Source: Agrilactobacillus composti DSM 18527 = JCM 14202 (GTDB lineage: Bacteria; Bacillota; Bacilli; Lactobacillales; Lactobacillaceae). Taken from it: DNA of 47,803 nt. Shown piece by piece: positions 25,520-34,122 of the stretch. Below the pieces are notes generated by a model. The model searched no databases and was not told where the DNA came from. It saw only the letters and a program-made list of their open reading frames with translations. The translations under genes and the position numbers were made by a program. The DNA lies in contig NZ_AZGA01000019.1 in assembly GCF_001436375.1 (NCBI RefSeq), forward strand, positions 1-47,803, in the 5' to 3' direction. Within the stretch, counting starts at the first letter, position 1. Each line of letters opens with the position of its first letter.

Positions 25520-26632
25520 TTACTTGTTAAATTCCCTTCCAGCCGCTTGCAGGGCGGATAAAATAACCTGGTCCATATTGAAATACTTATACTGGCCTAA
25601 GCGCCCGCCAAACAATACGTTAGGCGCCTCAGTAGCGGCGATATCCCGGTATTGCTTGAAGAGGCTATCGTTAACTTGGTTATTCACCGGGTAGTAAGGT
25701 TCACTGCCCTTTTGCCAGTCTTGGGGATATTCTCTGGTAATCACCGTTTGGTGCTTGTTGCCCTTGCCGAATTCAAAGTGCTTGTGCTCAATGATCCGGG
25801 TAAAAGGTGTTTCGGCGTCCGTATAGTTGATGACGGCATTACCTTGGAAATTCGGCGTATCTAGGGTTTCTTCTTCAAAACGCAAAGACCGGTAAGCTAA
25901 AGCGCCGAACTTGTAATCAAAGAATTGGTCGATCATCCCGGTATAAATCACCCGGTCGTAATCTTTTAAGTATTGGGCTTTGTTATCAAAGAAATCCGTG
26001 TTTACAGAGACGGAAATCTTAGGATCGTCAAGCAACTTCTCCACGATCTGGGTATAGCCGCCGATTGGAATCCCTTGGTAGGGATCATTAAAGTAATTGT
26101 TGTCATAAACATAACGGACTGGTAAGCGCCGGATGATGAAGGCTGGCAGTTCTGTGGCCTTTTGTCCCCATTGCTTTTCCGTATAGCCCTTAACTAATTT
26201 TTCATAGATGTCGGTGCCAATTAAAGAAATCGCTTGTTCTTCCAAATTAGTCGGTTTCTTGCCCTTTAAGACTTGCCGTTGTTCGGCAATTTTAGCCTGG
26301 GCCTCTTCTGGAGTGGCCACGCCCCACATTTTATTAAAGGTGTTCATGTTAAAGGGGAGATTGTACATCTCACCTTTGTAATTAGCCACAGGTTCATTGG
26401 TATAGCGGTTGAATTCGGCGAATTGTTGCACATAATCCCAAATTTGTTTTTGACTGGTATGGAAAATATGGGCCCCATATTTATGCACCTGAATACCTTG
26501 GACGTTTTCCGTGTAGACATTCCCGGCAATATGCGGGCGCCGTTCGATCATGTGCACCTTATGGCCATGTTTCACCGCTTCATTGGCAAATACGGCGCCA
26601 AACAAGCCGGTACCGACGATTAAATAATTCAT
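25520..26632 (-). CDS. glf: UDP-galactopyranose mutase
   Basis: A 370-residue flavoenzyme that converts UDP-galactopyranose to UDP-galactofuranose. The FAD motif GTGLFGAVFANEA begins at residue 7; HIAGNVYTE, YGAHIFHTSQ, KGYTEKQWG, RLPVRYVYDNNYFNDPYQGIP and LGQYKYFNMDQVI are diagnostic. AAGGAG lies before the ATG. It is flanked by a flippase and a GT2 transferase. Its presence predicts a galactofuranose-containing surface glycan. Confidence 0.97.
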   Translation of the reverse strand: MNYLIVGTGLFGAVFANEAVKHGHKVHMIERRPHIAGNVYTENVQGIQVHKYGAHIFHTSQKQIWDYVQQFAEFNRYTNEPVANYKGEMYNLPFNMNTFNKMWGVATPEEAQAKIAEQRQVLKGKKPTNLEEQAISLIGTDIYEKLVKGYTEKQWGQKATELPAFIIRRLPVRYVYDNNYFNDPYQGIPIGGYTQIVEKLLDDPKISVSVNTDFFDNKAQYLKDYDRVIYTGMIDQFFDYKFGALAYRSLRFEEETLDTPNFQGNAVINYTDAETPFTRIIEHKHFEFGKGNKHQTVITREYPQDWQKGSEPYYPVNNQVNDSLFKQYRDIAATEAPNVLFGGRLGQYKYFNMDQVILSALQAAGREFNK

Positions 26633-26647
26633 ACTTGGCTCAACTCC

Positions 26648-27547
26648 TTAATCCTTGGGAAATTCAACATTGGGATGGAACACAATGCCCGCAAACAGGC
26701 CCTTTAAAATCAAGCCCATGCGCTTGGCCCGTTTGTTGGGGCTCTTAAAGGGTACCCGTAACAAGGTGTAAATCGATGCTAGAATATGGCGGGCAAAGTA
26801 GCGGCCCCCTTGTTTTTTAGAGATGTAATATAAATTGCGATAGTTATAATAAAACCGATTCAAGCGATTGGGATCTTTCTCCGTGAGGATATCCACTCGC
26901 CCATTGGAGCCCATTTTGTGGATACAAATACTATCGGGGACAAAGTACGCTGCTTTGTGCAACACCGTAGTGGTGATCCGCAAGGTATATTCCAAATCGT
27001 CGCCCCAAATGAAGAAATCCGTAATGGGATAGCCGATTTGGGCCACCACCGTCCGGGGAATCATGACAGAAACAAATGACGCGCTTTCCACTTTGATCAA
27101 GCCCTTTTCGGCGATGTCATTCCAGCCGGTGCGATCCACGTTGGGAATATTCATCAGCGTGGGGTTGTTATCCGTCCACTTCACATTACTACACAAAAAA
27201 CCAAAATCAGGGGCAATATTGGCCCCTGCTAATAGTTCTTCTAAAGCCGTGGGTTCAGGAATGGTATCATCGTCCATGATCCAAACCAAATCATCTTGGG
27301 TTTGGGTCATAAATTGTTTCATCCCCGTGTTAAAGCCGCCGGCACCCCCTAAATTCTTAGCGGTGCGATAGTTGATAATATCGCTTTGGGCCGCTAAGTA
27401 GTTGGGCGTGTCGTCTGAGGAATGATTGTCCACGACAACAATATGACTAACCGGGGTAGTTTGGGCCCGAATAGCGGCCAAACACTCCTTAAATAATTCA
27501 ATTTTATTGAAAGTCACAATGACTGCCGTTACTTTTAAATTTGCCAA
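26648..27547 (-). CDS. GT2 family glycosyltransferase, possible galactofuranosyltransferase
   Basis: A 299-residue GT-A glycosyltransferase. VTAVIVTFNKIELFKECLAA opens the nucleotide-binding fold, VVDNHSSDDT and the metal-binding DDD motif in WIMDDDTIPEPTALEELL follow, and FFIWGDDLEYTLR contains the catalytic-base region. This pattern resembles the rhamnosyl/GlfT1-like branch of GT2. A GTG three codons upstream is possible, but TGGGTGA is correctly placed before TTG 27545-27547. Next to glf, it is a good candidate for transferring galactofuranose; that is inference. Confidence 0.82.
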   Translation of the reverse strand: MANLKVTAVIVTFNKIELFKECLAAIRAQTTPVSHIVVVDNHSSDDTPNYLAAQSDIINYRTAKNLGGAGGFNTGMKQFMTQTQDDLVWIMDDDTIPEPTALEELLAGANIAPDFGFLCSNVKWTDNNPTLMNIPNVDRTGWNDIAEKGLIKVESASFVSVMIPRTVVAQIGYPITDFFIWGDDLEYTLRITTTVLHKAAYFVPDSICIHKMGSNGRVDILTEKDPNRLNRFYYNYRNLYYISKKQGGRYFARHILASIYTLLRVPFKSPNKRAKRMGLILKGLFAGIVFHPNVEFPKD

Positions 27548-27565
27548 TTTATTCACCCATTATAT

Positions 27566-29140
27566 TTATTTGTCAAGCTCACTGCCATTAAAATCCAGAC
27601 TGTCGTTGCGGCGTTTACCACTGCGCAGGCTGTACAACAAATGGCCCTCCACGAAGCCTAAGATAGTGGACTCTGACAAGAAGTCCAACACGTTGCCACT
27701 GTAAAAGGAAATTCCTAAAATCAACACGATCCCAAACAACAAGGTCACATGCCAATAGGTCAATAACTCGCGGCGGTCTTTTAAGATCCGGTAAAAACCA
27801 TACAACATTAAGAAAACATAAGGCATCACCAGCAATAAGACCCCGATATAGCCCATGGAGAACCACTGGGATACAAAGTCCCGCTCCAAGTTAAAGGCGT
27901 AGTTCATTCGCGTATAAGTAATGCCTAGCCAGTTGTCCAAAGGATTATTGTTGATTTGTTTGATCCGGACTAATTGCGCCTGTTCCAACTTCCGGAAGCT
28001 GGCCCGATCTGTGGCGTTCCAATTCATCATGATGTTGTACCAGAATTGCGGATCCACTTTATAAGAATAACCACCCTCTACAAACTTAGATTGCAAGCCA
28101 TATTGGGTATAGTTGTTCTTGATGATCGGTGCTAAATCTTTCCGGTCACCTTGGGCCGCTGCTTCAAATTGTTTCTTCAAAGCTTCGTCGCGTTTTTTGG
28201 CTTCTTTTTTAGAACCCTCCCGACTGCTGACCACCACGCTATCCACGGTGGCCCGGTTCAAAGTCGGCGAATAGGGTAAGAGAATACCGGACAGTAAGAT
28301 GAAAGCCCCAAAAACTGTTAAAATTTTGGGATTCAAACGTTCCTTGCGTTGGAATATAGCAAATAATAAATAGATGCCTAACGAACCAAATAAAGCGATC
28401 ATCACCCCGAAGGTGGACGTCTTGGTGCCTAAGATAAACATGGCCCAAAGATGCACGCCGGCCAAAAGAACCGTTTTCCAGTTAAAGTTAGTGATCATGT
28501 AATAAAACAGCATTGGCGCCAGCAATAGCTCTAAGGCTGACACGGCATTGGCATAGTAGAAGAAACTTTTCGCCGCCGTATCCCAATATGTAAAGCCTGT
28601 ATTCACATCAAACCAGCTAAAGAAGTTGCCGTTGATCCAGTTGCTGCCATAAGACGCCAAGGCGAACCCCAACAAGTCAGTGACCACAATGCTGCCGGAA
28701 ATCAAGATGGTTAAAGCTACAATGATGCGTAGGAATAATTTACGGCTAATGTTGATTTTATAAGACATCAAAATAACCGCTAAAGGAATCACCATGCGAA
28801 TCAAATAAAACAGTTCGCCGGTCACAGAAAAGTTTAAATTATTGGTGGCAAAGGTGTAGAAATGACGGGCATTATAAATATGGGCCGCAAAGTAAACCAG
28901 CAGGATCAGCCCGTAGCCTAAAATAAAGTAATTCATCTTTTGGTTGCGCTGACTGTAAACAAAAAGCAAGCCAATGACAAATATAAATAAAATCCGAATA
29001 ATCGTTGGTAATGAGAACGACAACATCTTAGATAGGGGTGGCACGTAGAAAAAATAGATATCCAAAAACGGTTGTAAAATGATAAAAAGCATAAACAAGT
29101 TTTTGGTCAGTTGTTTGTATTTATCGTTGGAATTAAACAT
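27566..29140 (-). CDS. O-antigen ligase/polymerase-like membrane protein
   Basis: A 524-residue protein with about 11-12 predicted membrane helices and a large extracytoplasmic loop (about residues 300-410) rich in charged residues (SSREGSKKEAKKRDEAL). The helix layout, large loop and position among flippase and transferases fit a Wzy-type polymerase or O-antigen ligase-like protein. No catalytic residue can be named. It is the first gene of the minus-strand unit ending with the flippase gene. Its TAA-side gap to the GT2 gene is 18 bases. Confidence 0.75.
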   Translation of the reverse strand: MFNSNDKYKQLTKNLFMLFIILQPFLDIYFFYVPPLSKMLSFSLPTIIRILFIFVIGLLFVYSQRNQKMNYFILGYGLILLVYFAAHIYNARHFYTFATNNLNFSVTGELFYLIRMVIPLAVILMSYKINISRKLFLRIIVALTILISGSIVVTDLLGFALASYGSNWINGNFFSWFDVNTGFTYWDTAAKSFFYYANAVSALELLLAPMLFYYMITNFNWKTVLLAGVHLWAMFILGTKTSTFGVMIALFGSLGIYLLFAIFQRKERLNPKILTVFGAFILLSGILLPYSPTLNRATVDSVVVSSREGSKKEAKKRDEALKKQFEAAAQGDRKDLAPIIKNNYTQYGLQSKFVEGGYSYKVDPQFWYNIMMNWNATDRASFRKLEQAQLVRIKQINNNPLDNWLGITYTRMNYAFNLERDFVSQWFSMGYIGVLLLVMPYVFLMLYGFYRILKDRRELLTYWHVTLLFGIVLILGISFYSGNVLDFLSESTILGFVEGHLLYSLRSGKRRNDSLDFNGSELDK

Positions 29141-29464
29141 GTTTTCCTCCTGGAAATATAAAAAGTCCTTACAAGATAATACCAGAAAAAAGGCAATTAA
29201 AACAGGGCTCCCGGTAAAATAATCATTTTACCAGCAACCCCAAATTGTCTACAAGTATCTTGATTTTACTGAATTTATGAGTTTAGAAATGCTATATTTG
29301 AACGTTCAGGAAACCATGACGGGTCCTAAAACCGAATTGTCCTGCTGCTCCCAATTCACCCAGTCATCTTTCCCTCCATTGTAATTATGGCATAAAAACG
29401 GGTCAAAAAGTAGTCTGTTTTTCAACAAAGATTGCTGGTACACTATGGCCTCGGAGGTGTTGGT
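29141..29464. promoter_or_regulatory. Divergent intergenic region with inverted repeats
   Basis: About 320 bases between the polysaccharide operon (minus) and the HelD-like gene (plus). GGTAAAAT-AATC-ATTTTACC at 29213-29232 is a perfect inverted repeat whose outer bases (GGG 29205, CCC 29238) can extend it. On the minus strand a TTGTAG/TAAAAT promoter (spacing 18) would overlap this repeat. TGAACGTTCA at 29299-29308 is a second palindrome. On the plus strand TTTTCA with an extended TACACT lies about 20 bases before the HelD-like gene. No convincing small gene. Confidence 0.45.
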
Positions 29465-31378
29465 ATGATGCAAGTTGATTTTAATGCAGAACAAGCCCAT
29501 CTAACAACGATCTACCAGTATTTGGTGGCAGAAATCGCCCGTTTAACGGCGAAACTAGCGGCTTTACAGCAACAAGGCCGACAGTTAAAGCAAAGTTTTA
29601 GTAGCGATACGTCCTTAAATTTTGAAACCATCAGCGATAATTTGGATACCTTTGCCAGTATTGAAGCCAATAACCGTCAAATCGATGCCTTAAACGCCCA
29701 AGTGGATCAGGCTAACATGCGCTTGCAGGCGGCCCACTTGTTAAAACCCCAAGCTTATTTTGCCCGGGTGGACTTGGTCTTTGACAGCGATACCCCCGAG
29801 GCCTTTTACTTGGGCAAAGTGGGCTTTAGCGGGGTTGATGAAACCAATCTGATTTACGATTGGCGGGCCCCGGTGGCTGACGTTTATTATGCCAATCGCC
29901 TGGGAGCCACCAGCTATCAGGCCAATGGTCGCCAAATTCCGGTGACCTTGACCAAGCGGCGCCAGTTCGTGATCCAAGGATCCAACTTGTTGCAAGCCTT
30001 TGACAACCAAGTGGCCATTAATGACCCTGTATTGCTGGCCGCTTTGGCGGTCAATCGCAGCGGTCAAATGCAAGACATCACCGCCACCATTCAGGCTGAA
30101 CAAAATGCCATCATTCGCGCCAACGCTGCCCAAGTGCTATTGGTGGACGGGGTGGCCGGCAGTGGTAAAACCTCAGTGTTATTACAACGGGTGGCTTATT
30201 TGTTATATCAACAGCGCCAAACTTGGTCGGCAGAAAATATTTTGATTTTCACCCCCAACCAAGTTTTTGCCAAATATATCCAAAATGTCCTGCCCGCCCT
30301 AGGGGAATCCAATCCGGTGACCCTGCCCTTTGTGCGCTATTTTCAACAACTGGGGCAACGCTTTGGTTGGTCGCTCCCAGACGCCACTGGCCGCTTTAAG
30401 CTGTTAGACCAGCAATTACAGCAGGTGGTGGTTAACGTTGACGTCTTAACCCACCTTTTTCAAGACGACCTGGGCCAGCGTTATTTTCAACAAACTGACC
30501 CTCAACAGCCCCTGTTACGGCGGCTGCAAGTTATTTTGCGCCGGCTAGCCGACAAGCCCAGCACAGCTGCCGGGGATCTAACCGCTTGGCTGAGCCAAGT
30601 TGACTGGGCCACTATCCTCAAAATAGCCGGGCCTTTAACAGTAACCGAACAGTTTTATATCCTGTTGCGGCTGCAAAATTACCATCAAGATAACATCGCA
30701 GCCCTATTCATTGATGAAGCCCAAGACTACACCCCGGATCAATTAACGCTGATCAACCAACTTTTTCCGAAGGCCAGCCTTACCCTAGTGGGGGACCATA
30801 ATCAGGTGTTAAAGGCCACGGGGGCCACCTTAGCCGAGATGGCGGCTAGCTTTGACCAGCGGCCCCTGGTTCAAAAATACCTGGTGACCAGCTACCGGGC
30901 CACCGCCACTATCACGGATTTCTTTGCCCAGTTTGCCGATAACCCCAAGGCTTTAAAAATTCAATCCATTCAGTCCCAGGGCCAACAACCCCAAATTTAC
31001 GAACAATTGTCCCTGGCCACTTTGGTCCAGGAACTTACCAGCACGTCAACGGGACAACTACTGGGGGTGATTACCCCAGACAACCAAACAGCCCAACAAG
31101 TGCTGGTCGCCTTAAAACCCAGCCTGGCCCAGGTCACAGGTTTAACTGGGGATAGTCCAAAACTACCCACCAGCGGTGTGGTGGTCTTACCCTTAGCCGT
31201 GGCCAAGGGGTTGGAGTTCGACCAGGTGGTGTTGACCGATTTTGCAACCAGCTTTTACCAGGATCCAATTTTAGGGCAACATCGCCGTTATGTGGCCGCT
31301 TCTCGAGCAACAAAAACCCTGACCATTATTAACCGACTCACTGGTCTGCCAACTTCAAAGGCGTCTACCGGTGATTAG
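29465..31378 (+). CDS. HelD-like RNA polymerase-recycling helicase (UvrD/Rep superfamily)
   Basis: A 637-residue SF1 helicase-type ATPase. An N-terminal coiled coil (about residues 5-85, LTTIYQYLVAEIARLTAKLAAL and onward) precedes a YDWRAPVADVYY segment typical of HelD. Walker A is GVAGSGKTS near 229-237, DEAQD near 416, then LVGDHNQVL, TSYRAT and a C-terminal AKGLEFDQVVLTDF and YVAASRATKTL. HelD rescues stalled RNA polymerase rather than unwinding DNA. It is shorter than Bacillus HelD (about 770). ATG 29465 follows GGAGG; an ATG 11 codons earlier would contain that site. Its 3' end overlaps the convergent ArsR gene by 14 bases. Confidence 0.85.
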   Translation: MMQVDFNAEQAHLTTIYQYLVAEIARLTAKLAALQQQGRQLKQSFSSDTSLNFETISDNLDTFASIEANNRQIDALNAQVDQANMRLQAAHLLKPQAYFARVDLVFDSDTPEAFYLGKVGFSGVDETNLIYDWRAPVADVYYANRLGATSYQANGRQIPVTLTKRRQFVIQGSNLLQAFDNQVAINDPVLLAALAVNRSGQMQDITATIQAEQNAIIRANAAQVLLVDGVAGSGKTSVLLQRVAYLLYQQRQTWSAENILIFTPNQVFAKYIQNVLPALGESNPVTLPFVRYFQQLGQRFGWSLPDATGRFKLLDQQLQQVVVNVDVLTHLFQDDLGQRYFQQTDPQQPLLRRLQVILRRLADKPSTAAGDLTAWLSQVDWATILKIAGPLTVTEQFYILLRLQNYHQDNIAALFIDEAQDYTPDQLTLINQLFPKASLTLVGDHNQVLKATGATLAEMAASFDQRPLVQKYLVTSYRATATITDFFAQFADNPKALKIQSIQSQGQQPQIYEQLSLATLVQELTSTSTGQLLGVITPDNQTAQQVLVALKPSLAQVTGLTGDSPKLPTSGVVVLPLAVAKGLEFDQVVLTDFATSFYQDPILGQHRRYVAASRATKTLTIINRLTGLPTSKASTGD

Positions 31379-31676
31379 CGGCCACAATTGTCCCGATTAA
31401 ATCAGGAAAGTAGGCGTCTAATTCTTGCCGTCTTAATTGCAGATAACTATGGCGGCCGGCTTTAGAGATCGTGATCAGGCCATTTAATCTTAAATTACGA
31501 TAATGCTGGGATAAATTACTTTTTTTACCAAGATTTTCAAATAATACACAAGAGACCGGTGCTGCCTGGTCAGCCAAGCGGGTGACAATGGCCAAGCGCG
31601 TGGGGTCACTTAAGGATTTCAATAATTGGGCCAGGGTAATGGTTGCCATGGCCGGTACGGGTAATAATTGGGACAT
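31365..31676 (-). CDS. ArsR-type winged-helix transcriptional regulator
   Basis: A 103-residue regulator with SDPTRLAIVTRLAD, the first helices of the ArsR fold, then VLFENLGKKSNLSQHYRNLRLNGLI (recognition helix LSQHYRNL) and the wing KAGRHSYLQL. Only one Cys is present (PVSCVLF), so the classical metal-binding CxC site is missing and the signal is probably not a metal held in that way. AAGGTGG precedes the ATG. It is divergent from the SnoaL-like gene, and two identical inverted repeats lie between them, which are probable operators for it. Confidence 0.85.
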   Translation of the reverse strand: MSQLLPVPAMATITLAQLLKSLSDPTRLAIVTRLADQAAPVSCVLFENLGKKSNLSQHYRNLRLNGLITISKAGRHSYLQLRRQELDAYFPDLIGTIVAANHR

Positions 31677-31693
31677 TTTGCCACCTTCTTCCC

Positions 31694-31721
31694 TTTACAT
31701 TCTATCAGTTTAGTCTATACT
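31694..31721 (+). promoter_or_regulatory. Promoter of the SnoaL-like gene
   Basis: TTTACA at 31694-31699 and TATACT at 31716-31721, spacing 16. The -10 lies inside operator 1. Confidence 0.65.
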
Positions 31722-31725
31722 AAAC
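31708..31725. promoter_or_regulatory. Operator 1 (GTTTAG-N6-CTAAAC)
   Basis: Inverted repeat GTTTAG-TCTATA-CTAAAC covering the -10 of the SnoaL-like gene. It is repeated with a different 6-base centre 29 bases downstream. Confidence 0.7.
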
Positions 31726-31736
31726 AATGACAGACA

Positions 31737-31754
31737 GTTTAGTGGACGCTAAAC
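31737..31754. promoter_or_regulatory. Operator 2 (GTTTAG-N6-CTAAAC)
   Basis: Inverted repeat GTTTAG-TGGACG-CTAAAC, with one more A/T pair at its outer edge. Centre-to-centre distance to operator 1 is 29 bases, close to three helical turns. It lies downstream of the plus promoter and 19 bases before the start codon, overlapping the leader. Confidence 0.7.
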
Positions 31755-31773
31755 TATCCAAGGAGATTTTTAT

Positions 31774-32133
31774 ATGGCTCAAAATATGACAACTATTGCC
31801 CAGTATTTCGCCCTTTCCGATTTAGCCCCCCAGGACTTAAAGGCCCAAGGGCAAATCAACAATCTTTTTGCAGATAATGCCACCGTCACCGCCGCAGATG
31901 GCACCACAATTACGGGGAAGCCAGCTATTGCAGCGTTCTTCAAAGCATTCTTTACCCGCAACCAACAATTACGCCATTTGCAGCACACCGTCAAAACGGT
32001 CACGGGTTATCAAGCCCAGTGGGCCGTGGTGGGCCAAAAAGCCGGCCCAACTTTGTTTACCTTGCAGGGCTATGACGACTATCGTTTTACCCCGGCCGGT
32101 AAAATCAGCCGCCTGCAGGTCACCACAAGCTAA
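31774..32133 (+). CDS. SnoaL-like/NTF2-fold protein
   Basis: A 119-residue protein with the SnoaL-like pattern: an N-terminal helix, then NNLFADNATVTAADGTTITGKPAIAAFFKAFF, then strands ending GYDDYRFTPAGKISRLQV. The fold is used by small enzymes and ligand-binding proteins, and the substrate cannot be inferred. AAGGAG lies at good spacing before the ATG. It is divergent from, and probably controlled by, the ArsR-type regulator, and is followed by a strong terminator, so this is a single-gene regulon. Confidence 0.78.
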   Translation: MAQNMTTIAQYFALSDLAPQDLKAQGQINNLFADNATVTAADGTTITGKPAIAAFFKAFFTRNQQLRHLQHTVKTVTGYQAQWAVVGQKAGPTLFTLQGYDDYRFTPAGKISRLQVTTS

Positions 32134-32142
32134 ATGGTATGT

Positions 32143-32180
32143 AAAAAGCGCTCCGGGAAATTTTCCCGAAGCGCTTTTTT
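32143..32180. terminator. Bidirectional terminator
   Basis: AAAAAGCGCT-C-CGGGAA...TTCCCG-A-AGCGCTTTTTT between the convergent SnoaL-like gene and nagR. Confidence 0.85.
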
Positions 32181-32189
32181 GGTCTCAAT

Positions 32190-32891
32190 TTAACGTTCTA
32201 AATAAAATTCAAAGCGGGAGCCCACATATTGGGTCCGGACATATTCAAAGGGGCGGCCAGATTTCAAGAAGGAAACCTGACGTAATTTTAAGATAGCGTC
32301 ATTGCGTTTGATTTTCAAGAAATCCGCGATGCGTTCAGAGGCCAAGGTGGCGGTGACTGTTTGATGGGCCCCACCCAATTGATAATTGCCCTTGGTCTCT
32401 AAGGCGTGATACAAGGAGGCAGTGATTTCTTCCTTAGAGAAACCCTCAACCAGATCAGCCGGCACCGCCGCAGTTTCAAAACTAATGGGCAAGCCATCCG
32501 CATAACGGATCCGCTCCATACGCAACACTTGGTTGCCCTGGGGCAATTCCAAGCGTTCCACTTCACTTAACGTGGGGCTGGCCAAATGATAGGAAACCGT
32601 TTTGCTGGAAGGCACTTTACCTTGGGCTTGCATAATGTCTGTAAAGCTGGTAATGCCAGACATTTTCTCTTGAATCTTGGCACTGGCCACATAAGTCCCC
32701 GAACCCACGTGGCGTTCCAAAATCCCCTCATCCACTAAGGTTTGAATGGCTTGGCGCAGGGTCATGCGGCTGACACCGAACTTTTTAGCCAAGTCCCGTT
32801 CAGCCGGGATACGTTGACCCACCCGCCATTTGCCGGCTTCAATATCTAGTCTGATTTGATTGTGAATTTCAATATAAATCGGTGAACGCAT
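32190..32891 (-). CDS. nagR: GntR/HutC-family regulator of amino sugar use
   Basis: A 233-residue GntR-type repressor. The N-terminal winged helix (PAERDLAKKFGVSRMTLRQAI, about residues 29-49, and HVGSGTYVA) is followed by a UTRA effector domain (from about 85, RIRYADGLPISFETAAVP). YvoA/NagR and DasR proteins of this type bind amino sugar phosphates, usually GlcN6P or GlcNAc6P. AGGAG lies before the ATG. It is 18 bases after nagA in the same operon, and a dre-like site occurs in the nagA promoter, which fits autoregulation. Confidence 0.88.
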   Translation of the reverse strand: MRSPIYIEIHNQIRLDIEAGKWRVGQRIPAERDLAKKFGVSRMTLRQAIQTLVDEGILERHVGSGTYVASAKIQEKMSGITSFTDIMQAQGKVPSSKTVSYHLASPTLSEVERLELPQGNQVLRMERIRYADGLPISFETAAVPADLVEGFSKEEITASLYHALETKGNYQLGGAHQTVTATLASERIADFLKIKRNDAILKLRQVSFLKSGRPFEYVRTQYVGSRFEFYLER

Positions 32892-32909
32892 GACAATCTT
32901 CTCTCCTCT

Positions 32910-34055
32910 TTAGGCTTCGGGGTGATTTTCTTCCCCAAAGCTATAGGTTGTCTTCAAATTGAAGGCACCATCGAACAAATTCATATCGGCATCTTTGCCA
33001 GGTAAAATATAGCCCTTGTGTTCCAAGCCAAACTCATTGGCTTGATTGACACTAGACATTTGCACCGCATCAGCGACACTGCAGCCGGTGAAGCGCATGA
33101 CATTAACAAAAGCATCAGGATATTGTAACACGGAACCTGCCAAGGTGCCATCAGCTAGCCGGGCTTGTTTATCTTTCACAAAGACTTTTTGGCCCCCCAG
33201 TTCGCTTTCACCTTCCGGCATCCCCTTAGACCGCATGGAATCAGTGACCAAATCGATGCGGTGGCTGCCTTTTTGATCATAAGCTAATTTAATCATATCT
33301 GGGACGATATGAAAACCATCACAAATCAATTCACAATACATATTATCTTCTAACATGGCATGACCAGTGACGCCGGGTTCCCGATGTTTGAATTCCCGTT
33401 GGGCGTTATACAAATGGGTCACATGGGTGGCCTTGCTATGGAGCATTTGGGCCCGGGTGGCATTACTATGCCCCACGGAAGGCACGATGCCATGGCTTAA
33501 GCAGTAATCTTCAAAGGCCTGGGAGCCAGGATCTTCGGGGGCATAAGTAATCAATTTCACCATGCCACCGGATAATTCGTTCCAGTGGGCTAATAAATTG
33601 GTATCGGGATCTTTGATGTATTGTTCTGGTTGCGCACCCTTATAGGTTGCGGAGATGAAGGGGCCCTCCAAATGCACGCCCTGAATGACGGGATTCTTAG
33701 CGGCAGCGGCCTTGACCCCTTCCATAGCATGGTCGATGTTGGCATTAGATTGGGTCATCGTGGTGGCAAACAGCGTGGTGACCCCTTCGTTGGTCATCAT
33801 TTTATGGGCCATGGTATTGATTTGGTCTGGATCGCCATCCATGGCATCAAAGCCATACCCCCCATGGGCATGGACATCAATGAAACCAGGTACTAATACC
33901 CGGTCCCGCAAAATCTCCACGTCGTCGCCGGCTTGGGCTTGGTATTCAGCTACCGGGCCCACATCTAATATTTTATCCGTGAAGCGCACGTATCCGTCTG
34001 AAATCTTACTTTCACCTGTATAAATCACAACATGCTTTAAAACTTTCGCCTTCAT
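32910..34055 (-). CDS. nagA: N-acetylglucosamine-6-phosphate deacetylase
   Basis: A 381-residue amidohydrolase converting GlcNAc-6-P to GlcN-6-P and acetate. Metal-binding H62 and H64 lie in FIDVHAHGGYGFDAMDG; GVHLEGPFI contains the metal-binding Glu; the catalytic Asp is in LVTDSMRSKGMPEG; THLYNAQREFKHREPG is typical. GAGGAG precedes the ATG. It leads a nagA-nagR operon. nagB is not in the window. Confidence 0.96.
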   Translation of the reverse strand: MKAKVLKHVVIYTGESKISDGYVRFTDKILDVGPVAEYQAQAGDDVEILRDRVLVPGFIDVHAHGGYGFDAMDGDPDQINTMAHKMMTNEGVTTLFATTMTQSNANIDHAMEGVKAAAAKNPVIQGVHLEGPFISATYKGAQPEQYIKDPDTNLLAHWNELSGGMVKLITYAPEDPGSQAFEDYCLSHGIVPSVGHSNATRAQMLHSKATHVTHLYNAQREFKHREPGVTGHAMLEDNMYCELICDGFHIVPDMIKLAYDQKGSHRIDLVTDSMRSKGMPEGESELGGQKVFVKDKQARLADGTLAGSVLQYPDAFVNVMRFTGCSVADAVQMSSVNQANEFGLEHKGYILPGKDADMNLFDGAFNLKTTYSFGEENHPEA

Positions 34056-34093
34056 GCTTAAGCACTCCTCTTATGATTGAATTATCTTAGTTC

Positions 34094-34122
34094 AGTATAA
34101 CCGGTATAGACCGATAATGCAA
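34094..34122 (-). promoter_or_regulatory. nagA promoter with embedded dre-like operator
   Basis: On the minus strand TTGCAT (complement of 34117-34122) and TATACT (complement of 34094-34099), spacing 17. The spacer holds CGGTCTATACCG (34102-34113 region), a good match to the NagR/DasR type GGTCTAGACC palindrome. A second GGTATACC palindrome lies upstream at 34128-34135. Binding there would block polymerase directly. Confidence 0.65.

Noticed and set aside
29306-29500. A 64-codon minus-strand frame in the spacer before the HelD-like gene.
   Set aside because: It runs over the promoter and start of the HelD-like gene, lacks a ribosome binding site, and shows no motif.
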